Assembly: GCA_028289065.1 (NCBI GenBank)
Contig: JAQGHA010000006.1
Coordinates: forward strand, 1 to 64,000
Direction of reading: 5' to 3'
DNA: 64,000 nt
Origin: Candidatus Saccharimonadota bacterium
GTDB taxonomy: Bacteria > Patescibacteriota > Saccharimonadia > Saccharimonadales > Saccharimonadaceae
The notes under the pieces are model-generated. The model was not told the origin of the DNA and ran no database searches. It saw only the letters and a list, made by a program, of their open reading frames with translations. Positions 40,279 to 50,534 of the stretch are shown here, piece after piece. Position numbers and translations under genes: made by a program. The stretch's first letter is position 1. Every line of letters begins with the position of its first letter.

Positions 40279-41205
40279 ATGGAATCGACTGAATTTTCTT
40301 CTCAAAGAAAAAATCTTAATATTAACGGTTTGTTTATTGGTGGCGGTTTACCCCTTAAAGGAAATACTGATCCAACCGAAAGCATACCTTTACTAGACGC
40401 GAGCTTAGAATTAGCTAAGGTAAGTAAACCTAACTTATTAATAGTCTCCTCTGCCCGTTGGTCCAATAAGGCATCTACCGAAGAAACATTGGTAAATTTT
40501 CAAAACTATTTTGAATATCGTGGACTATCTACAAAATCACTTCACCCTTTTCTTGGGTTTGATAAATCAGAGCGTGAAAGCGCTACGGAACCTTTGCCTA
40601 TTATTGACGAGACCCAAGTACCTGAGACTGAAGAATTATCTGAAAGAATTTCAGAAGCTGATTTAATTTATGTTTTAGGTGGCGATGCGAATCGAATGCT
40701 GAATACCGCCTGGCGGCCATTAGGTATCGACACTATGCTTAAAAATGCCGCTGAACGTGGAACTGTTTTTACAGGCAATAGTGCCGGGTGTTTAGCCTGG
40801 TTTGAATATGGCTTAAGTGCAAGTACAAGCTTGAGCGCCGAGTATGAACAGAAAGATTATAACAAGTTCAAACTAGTCAAAGGCTTGGGTTGGGTAGCGA
40901 ACACAATTTGTAGCCCTCACTATGATCAACTGATTCATGGGCGATCACGTGAAGATGCGCTCATTAGCGTTATTAAAGACCGAGAGCGCGTTAATGAAAT
41001 TGGTATGGGAATCGATAACGACGTAGCCCTGCAGATTATTAACGGCAATGAAGGAAGCGTGGTGAGGGGCCCAGGTAGTGGACGAAGGTCGATTCATTCT
41101 TTGCGATTTACTAATCACGGTGTAGCTACTGAAGAACTAACTCCAGATTCTGGCACCTTTGCACTTTCTTCGCTCTTCAACTCAGCCGACAATTCGTCCT
41201 TGTAA
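40279..41205 (+). CDS. S51 family peptidase, cyanophycinase-like
   Basis: 308 residues. FIGGGLPLKG (about 13-22) begins the Rossmann-like fold, YVLGGDANRML (about 133-143) is the family's Gly-Gly-Asp-x-x turn, and GNSAGCLAWF (about 170-179) carries the nucleophilic Ser, as in cyanophycinase and dipeptidase E. IGMGIDNDVAL follows near the active-site rim. It should cleave an Asp- or amino-acid-linked peptide bond. It lies head-to-head with the CphA-like ATP-grasp gene, so the pair may make and break the same product (inference). Leaderless start. Confidence 0.87.
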   Translation: MESTEFSSQRKNLNINGLFIGGGLPLKGNTDPTESIPLLDASLELAKVSKPNLLIVSSARWSNKASTEETLVNFQNYFEYRGLSTKSLHPFLGFDKSERESATEPLPIIDETQVPETEELSERISEADLIYVLGGDANRMLNTAWRPLGIDTMLKNAAERGTVFTGNSAGCLAWFEYGLSASTSLSAEYEQKDYNKFKLVKGLGWVANTICSPHYDQLIHGRSREDALISVIKDRERVNEIGMGIDNDVALQIINGNEGSVVRGPGSGRRSIHSLRFTNHGVATEELTPDSGTFALSSLFNSADNSSL

Positions 41206-41215
41206 GAGTTACGGA

Positions 41216-42289
41216 CTAATCGCTAAAATCTCGTAATATTTCTTTTTGCTTCTTGGAAAGCTTGGTTGGAGTATCAACCGTAATGCTCACAATATGTGGC
41301 CCGCGCCTATCGCTATTCATATGTGGCACACCATGCCCAGATAGCTTGAAATCAGTACCTGATTGCGTTCCGGCTGGCACTTTCATACGAACTGTACCGT
41401 CAACGGTTTCAACTTCAATTTCCGTTCCCAGGGCTGCGTCTACCATGTCGACATGCTCTTCCGAAAGAACAATATCACCTTCACGGGTAAACTTTTTATG
41501 CGCTTTTACACGAATGTGAACATAGAGGTCACCTTTTTCACCATCAGTAATTGCCTCGCCACGGCCACTAAGGCGCATAGTCGCTCCGTCATCGATACCA
41601 GCCGGAATTTTAACCTTAATTGATTGCTTTCGACGTTGTGTACCAGTACCTCGACAAACGGTACAGACTTTTTCTGGAATCTTGCCACGACCATGACAGG
41701 TATCACATGGAACAGTTTGTTGAATAGCACCAAACATTGTATTCATGACTCGGGTTTGCTGGCCAGCCCCATGACAGGTAGGGCAAGTCTTTAAGTCATG
41801 GCCAGGTTCAACAGTTGTGCCCTTACAGTGTTCACAGGTATCGTCGATATCAAGGGTCATTTCGTGTTCGATGCCAAAAATAGCTTCTTCAAATGTTAAT
41901 TGAAGCTGCACCTCTACATCACGACCGCGCTGAGGACCACGTTGGCGTTGGCCACCGCCACCGAAGAATTGGCTGAATATATCGCCTAAGCCATCGCCAA
42001 AGTCGAAATTGCCGGTTTGACCACCGAAACCCTCGAATGGGTTTCCGCCACCGCCACCACCGCCGCTTGCACCACCAACACCCGCATGACCAAATTGGTC
42101 GTAGCGTTGGCGTTTTTGGGCGTCTTTAAGAATGTCGTAGGCTTCGTTAATTTCTTTAAACTTTTCCTCATTACCACCCTCTTTGTCGGGGTGATGCAAA
42201 ACAGCGGCGCGTCGGTACGCCTTTTTAATTTCATCAGCCGAAGCGGCCTTTGAAACACCTAAAACTTCATAGTAATCTCGTTTACTCAT
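41216..42289 (-). CDS. dnaJ: Chaperone DnaJ
   Basis: 357 residues: J-domain with HPDKEGGN (HPD at about 31-33), Gly/Phe-rich region (GGASGGGGGGGNPFEGFGG), a zinc domain with four CxxCxGxG units (CEHCKGTT, CPTCHGAG, CDTCHGRG, CVCRGTGT with the usual first Cys), then the two C-terminal substrate domains. Stimulates DnaK ATPase and delivers substrates. The ATG at 42289 begins MSKRDYYEVLG; a start 33 nt upstream would overlap the promoter. A CIRCE operator overlaps the promoter. Confidence 0.97.
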   Translation of the reverse strand: MSKRDYYEVLGVSKAASADEIKKAYRRAAVLHHPDKEGGNEEKFKEINEAYDILKDAQKRQRYDQFGHAGVGGASGGGGGGGNPFEGFGGQTGNFDFGDGLGDIFSQFFGGGGQRQRGPQRGRDVEVQLQLTFEEAIFGIEHEMTLDIDDTCEHCKGTTVEPGHDLKTCPTCHGAGQQTRVMNTMFGAIQQTVPCDTCHGRGKIPEKVCTVCRGTGTQRRKQSIKVKIPAGIDDGATMRLSGRGEAITDGEKGDLYVHIRVKAHKKFTREGDIVLSEEHVDMVDAALGTEIEVETVDGTVRMKVPAGTQSGTDFKLSGHGVPHMNSDRRGPHIVSITVDTPTKLSKKQKEILRDFSD

Positions 42290-42312
42290 ATCTGTTACTA
42301 GTATAAAACATC

Positions 42313-42337
42313 TAGCACTCATATGTCTAGAGTGCTA
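42313..42337. promoter_or_regulatory. CIRCE operator of dnaJ
   Basis: TAGCACTC-N9-GAGTGCTA, the HrcA binding site. It overlaps the -35/spacer of the dnaJ promoter (TAGACA at 42324-42329 and TATACT at 42300-42305, minus strand). An 8-bp hairpin, CTTAAGAC/GTCTTAAG, lies beside it at 42342-42365. Confidence 0.93.
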
Positions 42338-42413
42338 GATACTTAAGACGTTAAAAAGTCTTAAGCGCTTACGCTATTTCGTTTGCAGGAATTTCGCGCT
42401 ATACTGACCAGTA

Positions 42414-43532
42414 ATGAAACCTCTTATCCGCGCCATTGGAGCCGTTGCTGGCCTCATCCATGCTGAATACCGCCAACTATACAACCGTTACTTCGGAAAA
42501 ATTGAACGTTTCCCCGGTAATGCTCGAGAAATCTGCCAGCAAATTGTCGATCGACTTTGGTATGGTGACTTTTACCGCACCAGCCTCGGACACTATAATT
42601 TCTTCTGGATGCGTGACTTCGGAACAGTCGCCCAATCATTGGTTCGCTTAAACCAAACAACACACGTCCACCACACATTAAGGTGGGCCTTGCGTCACTA
42701 CATGCGGGCTGGCGCTATTAAATTATGTATTGATAAAGCCGGAAATGTATTTAATGCCCCTGGCCGTCAGAGCATTGACGCTTTGCCTTGGCTTTTGCAT
42801 TCATTGACTGTTAGTGAATATAATCTAAATGATAAAGAGCGAGAATTTTTAAATAAAGAGCTTCGCAACTATTCATCGACGTTCCTTGATGAAAGTGGCG
42901 ATATCTTACCAAACATTATTTTTGCCGAAATGCGCGATGCTGTGTATTACAATCGCAGCGCTTACGCTATTTCATTGGTTGGTAGGCTGGCTCAATGTGT
43001 TGATTCACTCAACCTGTCTGATTTTCACTTTGCACCCGAACGTTACAGCGACATCCTTATTCATAACTACTGGACAGGTGATTATTTTCGGGCTGACCGC
43101 TCCAGCCAAACCTTTAGCTCCGACAGTGCTTTAATGCCGTTCTTTTTAGGAATAGTCGATGATGCCGTCATGGTTGGAAAAACTATGGATTATATTACTA
43201 CCAAAGAACTGAACAAGCCCTACCCAATGAAGTATGGTGAAGAACCAGAGAAACCCCTTCGCTACCGTTTTGGCATGGGGCCAATTTCAATGCCTAACTA
43301 TACCGAGACCAGCATATGGACGTGGCACGCCACATACTATCTACACCTTTTAAAACGGTACAATCGAGCTGAATATATTGAACAATACCGAGCCTTCAGT
43401 AGCTTGATTGAACGCCACGGTAGTTATCCTGAACTCTTAGCACCAGATGGTTCATGGTATTATGCGCCTTTTTACCGGGCAGACCCAGGGATGATATGGG
43501 CTGCGTTATTCCTGGAATTACCTGAAAGTTAA
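42414..43532 (+). CDS. Six-hairpin glycosidase-like protein
   Basis: 372 residues with the alternating aromatic/helical pattern of (alpha/alpha)6-barrel glycosidases (trehalase, glucoamylase, GH63 types): GHYNFFWMRDFGTVAQSLVR (about 59-78), NAPGRQSIDALPWLLHSL and NYTETSIWTWHATYYLHLL (about 299-317). WMRD and the late Glu in YTETSIW are candidate catalytic or binding residues. No signal peptide, so probably intracellular. The exact GH family is not certain. TATACT ends 8 nt before the ATG, and a strong terminator follows. Confidence 0.65.
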   Translation: MKPLIRAIGAVAGLIHAEYRQLYNRYFGKIERFPGNAREICQQIVDRLWYGDFYRTSLGHYNFFWMRDFGTVAQSLVRLNQTTHVHHTLRWALRHYMRAGAIKLCIDKAGNVFNAPGRQSIDALPWLLHSLTVSEYNLNDKEREFLNKELRNYSSTFLDESGDILPNIIFAEMRDAVYYNRSAYAISLVGRLAQCVDSLNLSDFHFAPERYSDILIHNYWTGDYFRADRSSQTFSSDSALMPFFLGIVDDAVMVGKTMDYITTKELNKPYPMKYGEEPEKPLRYRFGMGPISMPNYTETSIWTWHATYYLHLLKRYNRAEYIEQYRAFSSLIERHGSYPELLAPDGSWYYAPFYRADPGMIWAALFLELPES

Positions 43533-43553
43533 ATTAGCATCAAGTTTATTAAA

Positions 43554-43583
43554 AAATCCCCGCTACTAATAGCGGGGATTTTT
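43554..43583. terminator. Bidirectional terminator between the glycosidase-like gene and dnaK
   Basis: AAATCCCCGCT/AGCGGGGATTT, 11-bp arms, 6-nt loop, A-tract before and T-tract after. Confidence 0.92.
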
Positions 43584-43604
43584 ATTGACTAACAGTAGCG
43601 AGGG

Positions 43605-45500
<1,896 letters not shown>

Positions 45501-45550
45501 ATTATATTCTCCTATTTAACAAAAATTCTTTATATCTATCTACATATATT

Positions 45551-45577
45551 CTAGCACTCTCGGTATGAGATTGCCAA
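45551..45577. promoter_or_regulatory. Second, degenerate CIRCE at dnaK
   Basis: CTAGCACTC-N9-GATTGCCAA, three mismatches in all to the TTAGCACTC-N9-GAGTGCTAA consensus. It lies just downstream of the dnaK transcription start region. Confidence 0.7.
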
Positions 45578-45585
45578 GTATTCCT

Positions 45586-45615
45586 ATTATAAGAAAGTTA
45601 GCACTCTAATGTCAA
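45586..45615 (-). promoter_or_regulatory. dnaK promoter
   Basis: Minus strand: TTGACA (45610-45615), 18-nt spacer, TATAAT (45586-45591). The -35 is inside the perfect CIRCE. Confidence 0.88.
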
Positions 45616-45624
45616 GAGTGCTAA
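45598..45624. promoter_or_regulatory. Perfect CIRCE operator of dnaK
   Basis: TTAGCACTC-N9-GAGTGCTAA with no mismatch. HrcA bound here would block the overlapping -35 element. Confidence 0.97.
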
Positions 45625-45735
45625 TAAAAAAACTTTTGCCTTTTTCTATTGATATTTAAGGTGCAGAAGACTATTATCAATACGTCTTACTGAAACTCAT
45701 TCCAAACCAATAAAGCCAGCAAGAAGTGAATCCGC

Positions 45736-45761
45736 TAGAGGAAATACCTCGGTGGTTTTTT
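45736..45761 (+). promoter_or_regulatory. Leader hairpin with U-tract before the 45782 gene
   Basis: GAGG/CCTC stem with an AAATA loop (45738-45750) followed by GGTGG and six T. It resembles a weak attenuator in the leader of the following gene. The rest of 45625-45735 holds no gene. Confidence 0.35.
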
Positions 45762-45781
45762 ATATTACAGGGAAGGAAACC

Positions 45782-46174
45782 ATGTCAACCGCACTGATTG
45801 CTCTTCGACTGCCATTGCAAAAGAAAATAGCTGAAAAGCCCAAGCAACTCACGCCGGCGCAGAAGCTGATCGAGAGTTACAAACAAGCCATCTTGCGCGA
45901 CTTCTCAGTTGCGCGAACCCACCAGATACACGGGAAGTATGAGCTGTTTGTTACGCCAGTTTCTCCCGTCATGCGTATGGATAAAAAGTCGTGTGTAAAA
46001 GCCGACATCACTGGATACGATTGCGAGACAGCGCGGTTGCTTAAGCAGTTATACCGCGAACTTTGCCCCGACGACGCCGAAGTCGTAGCCAATGTCGACG
46101 ACAAAAAGCCTACGGTTCGCTACGACCAAAAAAAGCATATTTACTTGCTTCATGTGTACTTCACGTTCAACTAG
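45782..46174 (+). CDS. Hypothetical protein, foreign-looking orphan
   Basis: 130 residues, basic N-terminus (LPLQKKIAEKPKQL), then a helical stretch (AQKLIESYKQAILRDFSVAR) and a beta-rich C-terminus (KHIYLLHVYFTFN). No family recognised. It has a GGGAAGGAAA ribosome site 3-12 nt before the ATG, a leader hairpin and two downstream hairpins. By eye it is G+C-richer than its neighbours. These traits match the gene at 14081-14533 and suggest transfer from another lineage (inference). Confidence 0.55.
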   Translation: MSTALIALRLPLQKKIAEKPKQLTPAQKLIESYKQAILRDFSVARTHQIHGKYELFVTPVSPVMRMDKKSCVKADITGYDCETARLLKQLYRELCPDDAEVVANVDDKKPTVRYDQKKHIYLLHVYFTFN

Positions 46175-46222
46175 AACGCGACGGTCGCTGCACGTATATT
46201 TGCCAAGCTGGAGCATCCCGCG

Positions 46223-46250
46223 GTCAGACAAGGTGCCTTCCCTGTCTGAT
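46223..46250 (+). terminator. Hairpin after the 45782 gene
   Basis: GTCAGACAAGG/CCCTGTCTGAT arms with one G-U pair and a 6-nt loop. No strong U-tract follows, but a second hairpin does. Confidence 0.55.
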
Positions 46251-46284
46251 CCTAAGGTCATTTTATATAAAACGGTCTTAGGAT
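46249..46284. terminator. Second hairpin, shared with the ABC permease gene
   Basis: ATCCTAAG/CTTAGGAT outer arms with an inner TTTTATATAAAA palindrome, just before the convergent permease gene ends. Confidence 0.6.
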
Positions 46285-46299
46285 TAGATGTATAAACTT

Positions 46300-48219
46300 T
46301 TAAGTATCATCACGCATATCTTTAATAGGGCTTCGCCGCGCGCCCAGCAAAATCGGTATTATCGATGCGATTAAGCCAGCCGCGATAATAACTCCAGCAA
46401 TGGCTAGTAGGTATGGCGAGCTCAGACTGAAGAGATGAAATTCACGAGTAGTATCGGAGGCAGCGTACGCCAGTCGCGCACCAAGCGTAGCATCATGCCA
46501 AAACATAAGTTCAACTACACCCGCTAATACTACCGCCAGTATAACTGCAAAAATAACCGCCCTTAAACATAGTAGTAATGTATACATACCGTAAATTGTT
46601 CCAATATCGCTGCGCTTAGCGCCGATGGCTCGAAATATAGCACTTTCGCGCCGTCCTTCGGCTACGGTTCGGCCTATCATGCTTCCTAATATGATAATTG
46701 CTACAGTGCCTACAATTAAGAAGACCCATACTAATACCCCTTCAAACATTCGACGTAGTTCATCAACAACTAAAACGCCACTACCGAATGGCGAAACATA
46801 CATATCACCCGTAACAGTTCCGCCTATTGTCGCACCCGTTTTTTCCATCAAGGCTCTGGCTTGTTCTTTGTCGCCAAACTCAACCAAGTAATTTTCTGGG
46901 AGATAGTAGGCTGCTGCTGTAGTTAAGTCTATTTTATTTGCAAAAATAGCATCGGGACGATACTGAACAGGAACTTCCTGTAGCATATCCGCCGGAATAG
47001 TTAAGGAGTTGTAGCCCAACCAAGAACCTAAGAAGCCTTGAATCAAGCTACTTACCGACCCATCAGACATGGTAAGGGGGTCGTTGGAAACACCGATGCC
47101 GCGTATGATAACTTTCATTTGCATTGGCTCACCGATATACTCACCTACCTCTTTATCGTATAAAACCTGGTTAGCATCTTGCTTCTTTTCATTCGCTGTT
47201 CGGCTGTCCGCTGAGATAGTAACTGCACCACAGTCAGAGTCAGACGGGACTGAATAGGTTAGATGCGGTTTTGTATATTCTTTGTTGCTGACATTACGGG
47301 CGATGTCAGCTTTTTGGGTGAGTGCTTGAGTTAACAGCAATTGCGAAGCCTGGTTGCGATAACAATAAGACACAGTTGCCTCGTGTATACGTAAACGCAC
47401 CTCTTTGAGACGTTGTAGCTTTTCATCAGTAGCAGCACTACTAGAAAGCGGTTTATTGCCTAAAATCTTTTCTGCAGTTGAATAAGGAATAATTGCAGGT
47501 ATCTCGCCTTTTGACGAGTCAAAGGTCTTCACACTAATGAATGGCTTCGTAAGAGATGCTTCTAGGATATTTAAAGTCGGCGGATCATTATTTGTACCGA
47601 AACTTTGTTGACGGCTGCCGCCATTCTGATTCAAAATCTCTTTTCCATCCTTCATATACGTCAGCATGCCATCACTCGGTTGTAGATTTTGATTAAGACC
47701 GAGTACTTTTGCGGTTGAATAAGGTTTAATATATGCGTTGATATCAAACGGTGTGTATACCTGTGCCCGCCGAGCTGCTCCAATTTGTTGCACTGCTACA
47801 CTTCCGAAACTAGAATCATTAATTGTCTTCTGTTTTGTGGATGGGTCGATCCCTATTGGCGACGGGTCCTGAGTGGGTGCATCGTACATTACTGAATATT
47901 TTTTAGCCGCCGCCTGCTTCTTTTGCACTAATGCATTGTGGGCTTTCTCGACTTCGGCTATAAATTCGGGATCATCTCGGTGATCGTATTCATTAAATCC
48001 ATTATCTTGAGGCATATGGGATACCGAGAGAACGGTACGATTATTCAAACCTTCGTCGCTAAAGCGGTCAACACTGTCAAACACACCCTGAGCTACAATA
48101 ATAACCGCCGCGATTAAACCAAACAGCAGCCCGGCAACAGCTATCGCAATTCCCGTCCGAACACGGTGAGTGCGTAACTTTGTATAGGCTAAGACAGCCG
48201 CATCACCAAGACGGATCAT
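46300..48219 (-). CDS. ABC transporter permease, FtsX/MacB type
   Basis: 639 residues: one N-terminal helix (about 22-45), a large extracytoplasmic domain (about 50-460) and three C-terminal helices in the FtsX-like domain (VLVWVFLIVGTVAIIILGSM, then RESAIFRAIGAKRSDIGTIY, then two more helices). The RAIGAKRSDI motif is typical of MacB/LolC permeases. Together with the ATPase it forms a mechanotransmission-type ABC complex, possibly exporting a peptide or acting on the envelope. Start overlaps the ATPase stop by 4 nt (ATGA). Confidence 0.88.
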   Translation of the reverse strand: MIRLGDAAVLAYTKLRTHRVRTGIAIAVAGLLFGLIAAVIIVAQGVFDSVDRFSDEGLNNRTVLSVSHMPQDNGFNEYDHRDDPEFIAEVEKAHNALVQKKQAAAKKYSVMYDAPTQDPSPIGIDPSTKQKTINDSSFGSVAVQQIGAARRAQVYTPFDINAYIKPYSTAKVLGLNQNLQPSDGMLTYMKDGKEILNQNGGSRQQSFGTNNDPPTLNILEASLTKPFISVKTFDSSKGEIPAIIPYSTAEKILGNKPLSSSAATDEKLQRLKEVRLRIHEATVSYCYRNQASQLLLTQALTQKADIARNVSNKEYTKPHLTYSVPSDSDCGAVTISADSRTANEKKQDANQVLYDKEVGEYIGEPMQMKVIIRGIGVSNDPLTMSDGSVSSLIQGFLGSWLGYNSLTIPADMLQEVPVQYRPDAIFANKIDLTTAAAYYLPENYLVEFGDKEQARALMEKTGATIGGTVTGDMYVSPFGSGVLVVDELRRMFEGVLVWVFLIVGTVAIIILGSMIGRTVAEGRRESAIFRAIGAKRSDIGTIYGMYTLLLCLRAVIFAVILAVVLAGVVELMFWHDATLGARLAYAASDTTREFHLFSLSSPYLLAIAGVIIAAGLIASIIPILLGARRSPIKDMRDDT

Positions 48220-49043
48220 GCATCCACCTTTCCATCACGAATACGAATTTCTCTATCCGCCCGCCTTGCGATAACAGGATCATGCGTCACAATAACAATT
48301 GTTGTACCGAGTTCGCGGCGAATGGTTTCAAATAATTCTATAATCGCAGCACCGTTAGCCGTATCCAGGTTACCCGTTGGTTCATCGGCTAAAATAATCT
48401 TAGGCAGATTAAGCAATGCTCGAGCAATGGCCGCTCGTTGCATTTGACCACCAGATAGTTCTTTTGGATAATGCTTCAACCTATCGCTCAGACCGACTTT
48501 CTCAGCTAGCTCTGCAACCTTGGTTCGGCGTGATTTACTTTCGGTGCGCGCAAACATGCCTGGAACCTCTAAGTTCCGGCTTAAGCGCAAAAAGGGTTGT
48601 AGGTAAAAAAATTGAAAAACAAAGCCAACCGTTTGTTGTCGAAAAACCGAAAGCTTACTATCGGATAGCTTTGCTAGATTTACATCCCCATACATCACTT
48701 CACCAGATGTTGGCTTATCGAGTCCGCCCATCAATTGTAGTAGGGTACTCTTACCTGAGCCGCTTGCACCAGTGATGGCTACAAACTCCCCTTCGTGGAT
48801 ATCAAGCGATACACCATCAAGAACCATTAAATGTTGTCGGCCTCGTTTGTAGGTTTTTATAAGGTCTCGAACTGATAATAGAACTGGACCAACTGCGATA
48901 GTTTTTAAGCTAATATCTTGGTTGGGCCGTCGGGCATAATCTTTAATCGCTTGAGCAGCGGCGGCGGGGTCATTGTCGAATATCTCAATAAGCCGGTCAA
49001 TCGCCTCAGTTTTTACTGCGTCCAAGCCACCACTTTTAGTCAT
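48216..49043 (-). CDS. ABC transporter ATP-binding protein, MacB/LolD type
   Basis: 275 residues. After an extra N-terminal helical segment of about 50 residues (AIDRLIEIFDNDPAAAAQAI), the ABC domain shows GASGSGKST (Walker A, about 92-100), LSGGQMQRAAIARAL (signature, about 195-209) and IILADEPTGNLD (Walker B). The N-terminal addition is unusual for this family. Forms an operon with the permease. TATAAT lies 11 nt before the ATG. Confidence 0.92.
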   Translation of the reverse strand: MTKSGGLDAVKTEAIDRLIEIFDNDPAAAAQAIKDYARRPNQDISLKTIAVGPVLLSVRDLIKTYKRGRQHLMVLDGVSLDIHEGEFVAITGASGSGKSTLLQLMGGLDKPTSGEVMYGDVNLAKLSDSKLSVFRQQTVGFVFQFFYLQPFLRLSRNLEVPGMFARTESKSRRTKVAELAEKVGLSDRLKHYPKELSGGQMQRAAIARALLNLPKIILADEPTGNLDTANGAAIIELFETIRRELGTTIVIVTHDPVIARRADREIRIRDGKVDA

Positions 49044-49088
49044 ATCTAATCTGAATTATAGCATGAGCGCTATAGACTCACGAATGAA

Positions 49089-49574
49089 CTACTGGCGGGT
49101 AACTTTTACCATAGCGTGTCGTATAACCCGACCATTTAGCATATACCCGGCTTGTAATTCTTCGGCAATAACTTCTTTTTCGCCTTCGGCGTCTTCATCA
49201 AATTGAATCGCTTCATGGAATTCAGGGTTAAATTCAGCACCTGATTTTGCATCAATTCGAGCAACGTTCAAGCCTTCAAGTGATTTTTCTAAATGTTTAA
49301 CCAACCCGGTCACACCTTGAACCCATGTATTGTCTTTTAGGTCTTCTGGAGTATAGGCAATTGCGCGTTCGATATTATCAATAACAGGCAGAAGTTTTAA
49401 GACAGCAGAAGAAGCGCCGGCATCACGGGCAGCCTGTTTCTCGGCATCGACTCGTTTACGGTAGTTTTCAAAGTCGGCGCGAGTTCGCTGTAAATCTAAG
49501 GTAAGTTCAATAATTTCTTCGTCACGTTCGTCGGAAGTTGGAGTTGGGTCATTTTTTGAAGTTGATTTTGGCAT
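49089..49574 (-). CDS. grpE: Nucleotide exchange factor GrpE
   Basis: 161 residues: acidic N-terminal tail, long coiled coil with RTRADFENYRKRVDAEKQAA (about 30-49), LLPVIDNIERAI (about 61-72), and the C-terminal beta wing (AEELQAGYMLNGRVIRHAMV). Releases ADP from DnaK. Third gene of the hrcA operon; its ATG overlaps the stop of the small membrane gene (TAATG). Confidence 0.95.
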   Translation of the reverse strand: MPKSTSKNDPTPTSDERDEEIIELTLDLQRTRADFENYRKRVDAEKQAARDAGASSAVLKLLPVIDNIERAIAYTPEDLKDNTWVQGVTGLVKHLEKSLEGLNVARIDAKSGAEFNPEFHEAIQFDEDAEGEKEVIAEELQAGYMLNGRVIRHAMVKVTRQ

Positions 49575-49777
49575 TATACTTTTCCTTTCTTTAATGATTT
49601 ATTGCGTTGTTTTGCTAGCCGTTTCTTTTTATCTTCTGGCCATTCGTACCTTGGGCTTTTATAGAGTGAGACGTTGGCACCATAGAGAAATACCCAGAGG
49701 AAACTAGCAATTAAAATTACTGGAAGTGCAATCCACATCGGCCAGTTAGCAATAAAATGCCCGATAAGTTCAGCCAT
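49574..49777 (-). CDS. Small membrane protein in the hrcA-grpE operon
   Basis: 67 residues: a membrane helix at about 13-33 (WIALPVILIASFLWVFLYGA) and a strongly basic C-terminus (KKKRLAKQRNKSLKKGKV). It is squeezed between hrcA (1-nt gap) and grpE (TAATG overlap), so it belongs to the heat-shock operon under CIRCE control. No family recognised; a stress-related membrane role is inferred. Confidence 0.7.
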   Translation of the reverse strand: MAELIGHFIANWPMWIALPVILIASFLWVFLYGANVSLYKSPRYEWPEDKKKRLAKQRNKSLKKGKV

Positions 49778-49778
49778 T

Positions 49779-50486
49779 TTACAGAATTTCCTCTAACATT
49801 GCTCCAGTGTGTCGCACCAAACGCATTACTTTATCGTAGCTCTGGCGAGTTGGGCCTAATACCCCAATGTAACTATTGTCGCTATACGGTGAACGGAAGC
49901 GGCTAATAATTAGGGTAGCGCCACTTGCCTTGCCGATTGGGTTTTCAGAACCAATATATACATTGAGCGGTTCGTTTGGTGCGGCTTCGCGAAGCCAAGG
50001 TTCTAGGTTGTCTAACAGTCGAGCTACAGCTTGAGCGTGTTCACCGTGTAAAAACTCTGGCTGTGAAAACAGGTTACCAATACCGCTTAGGTAAAGTTCG
50101 TCACCGATTGTTGCTAACCCAAGGTTTTGGGTTAAATCAACTAAACTGTCGACGGCACTTCGAATCGCTCGGTCTGCCCTATCGCCATGGGTACCAACAC
50201 GCGCATCAATCGCTCTCGCACTGCGATCGGGAAGCTGTGGCTGCTCGGCATGGGCTTCGTTTAAACTATTTACATAAAACCGGTAGCCAGCATCAGTTGG
50301 AATTCGCCCGGCACTAGTGTGGGGCTGAACAATAAAACCCATCTCTTCTAACTTAGCCATTTCACTACGAATGGTCGCGCTCGAAACACCAAACAGCTTG
50401 GCAAGCATAACACTACCAACTGGCGCGGCAATTTCAGCATGCTGTTCAATAATGGCGGCTAGTATAAGTCGTTGACGTTCGGTCAT
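49779..50486 (-). CDS. hrcA: Heat-inducible transcription repressor HrcA
   Basis: 235 residues, short for HrcA (usually about 340). N-terminal winged helix: TERQRLILAAIIEQHAEIAA (about 2-21), LFGVSSATIRSEMAKLEEMG (about 34-53), PHTSAGRIPTDAGYRFYV (about 58-75). A shortened GAF-like domain ends in NSYIGVLGPTRQSYDKVM. It binds CIRCE sites at dnaK, dnaJ and its own promoter. The ATG at 50486 is 6 nt after TACAAT, so the mRNA is leaderless; a start 36 nt upstream lies inside the promoter. Confidence 0.93.
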   Translation of the reverse strand: MTERQRLILAAIIEQHAEIAAPVGSVMLAKLFGVSSATIRSEMAKLEEMGFIVQPHTSAGRIPTDAGYRFYVNSLNEAHAEQPQLPDRSARAIDARVGTHGDRADRAIRSAVDSLVDLTQNLGLATIGDELYLSGIGNLFSQPEFLHGEHAQAVARLLDNLEPWLREAAPNEPLNVYIGSENPIGKASGATLIISRFRSPYSDNSYIGVLGPTRQSYDKVMRLVRHTGAMLEEIL

Positions 50487-50492
50487 GCTTAC

Positions 50493-50532
50493 ATTGTAGC
50501 GAATATTAGCACTCGCTGTCAATGAGTGCCAA
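50493..50532. promoter_or_regulatory. hrcA promoter with CIRCE operator
   Basis: Minus-strand TTGACA (50517-50522), 18-nt spacer, TACAAT (50493-50498). The CIRCE TTAGCACTC-N9-GAGTGCCAA (50506-50532, one mismatch) covers the -35 and much of the spacer, giving autoregulation. Confidence 0.92.
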
Positions 50533-50534
50533 AA

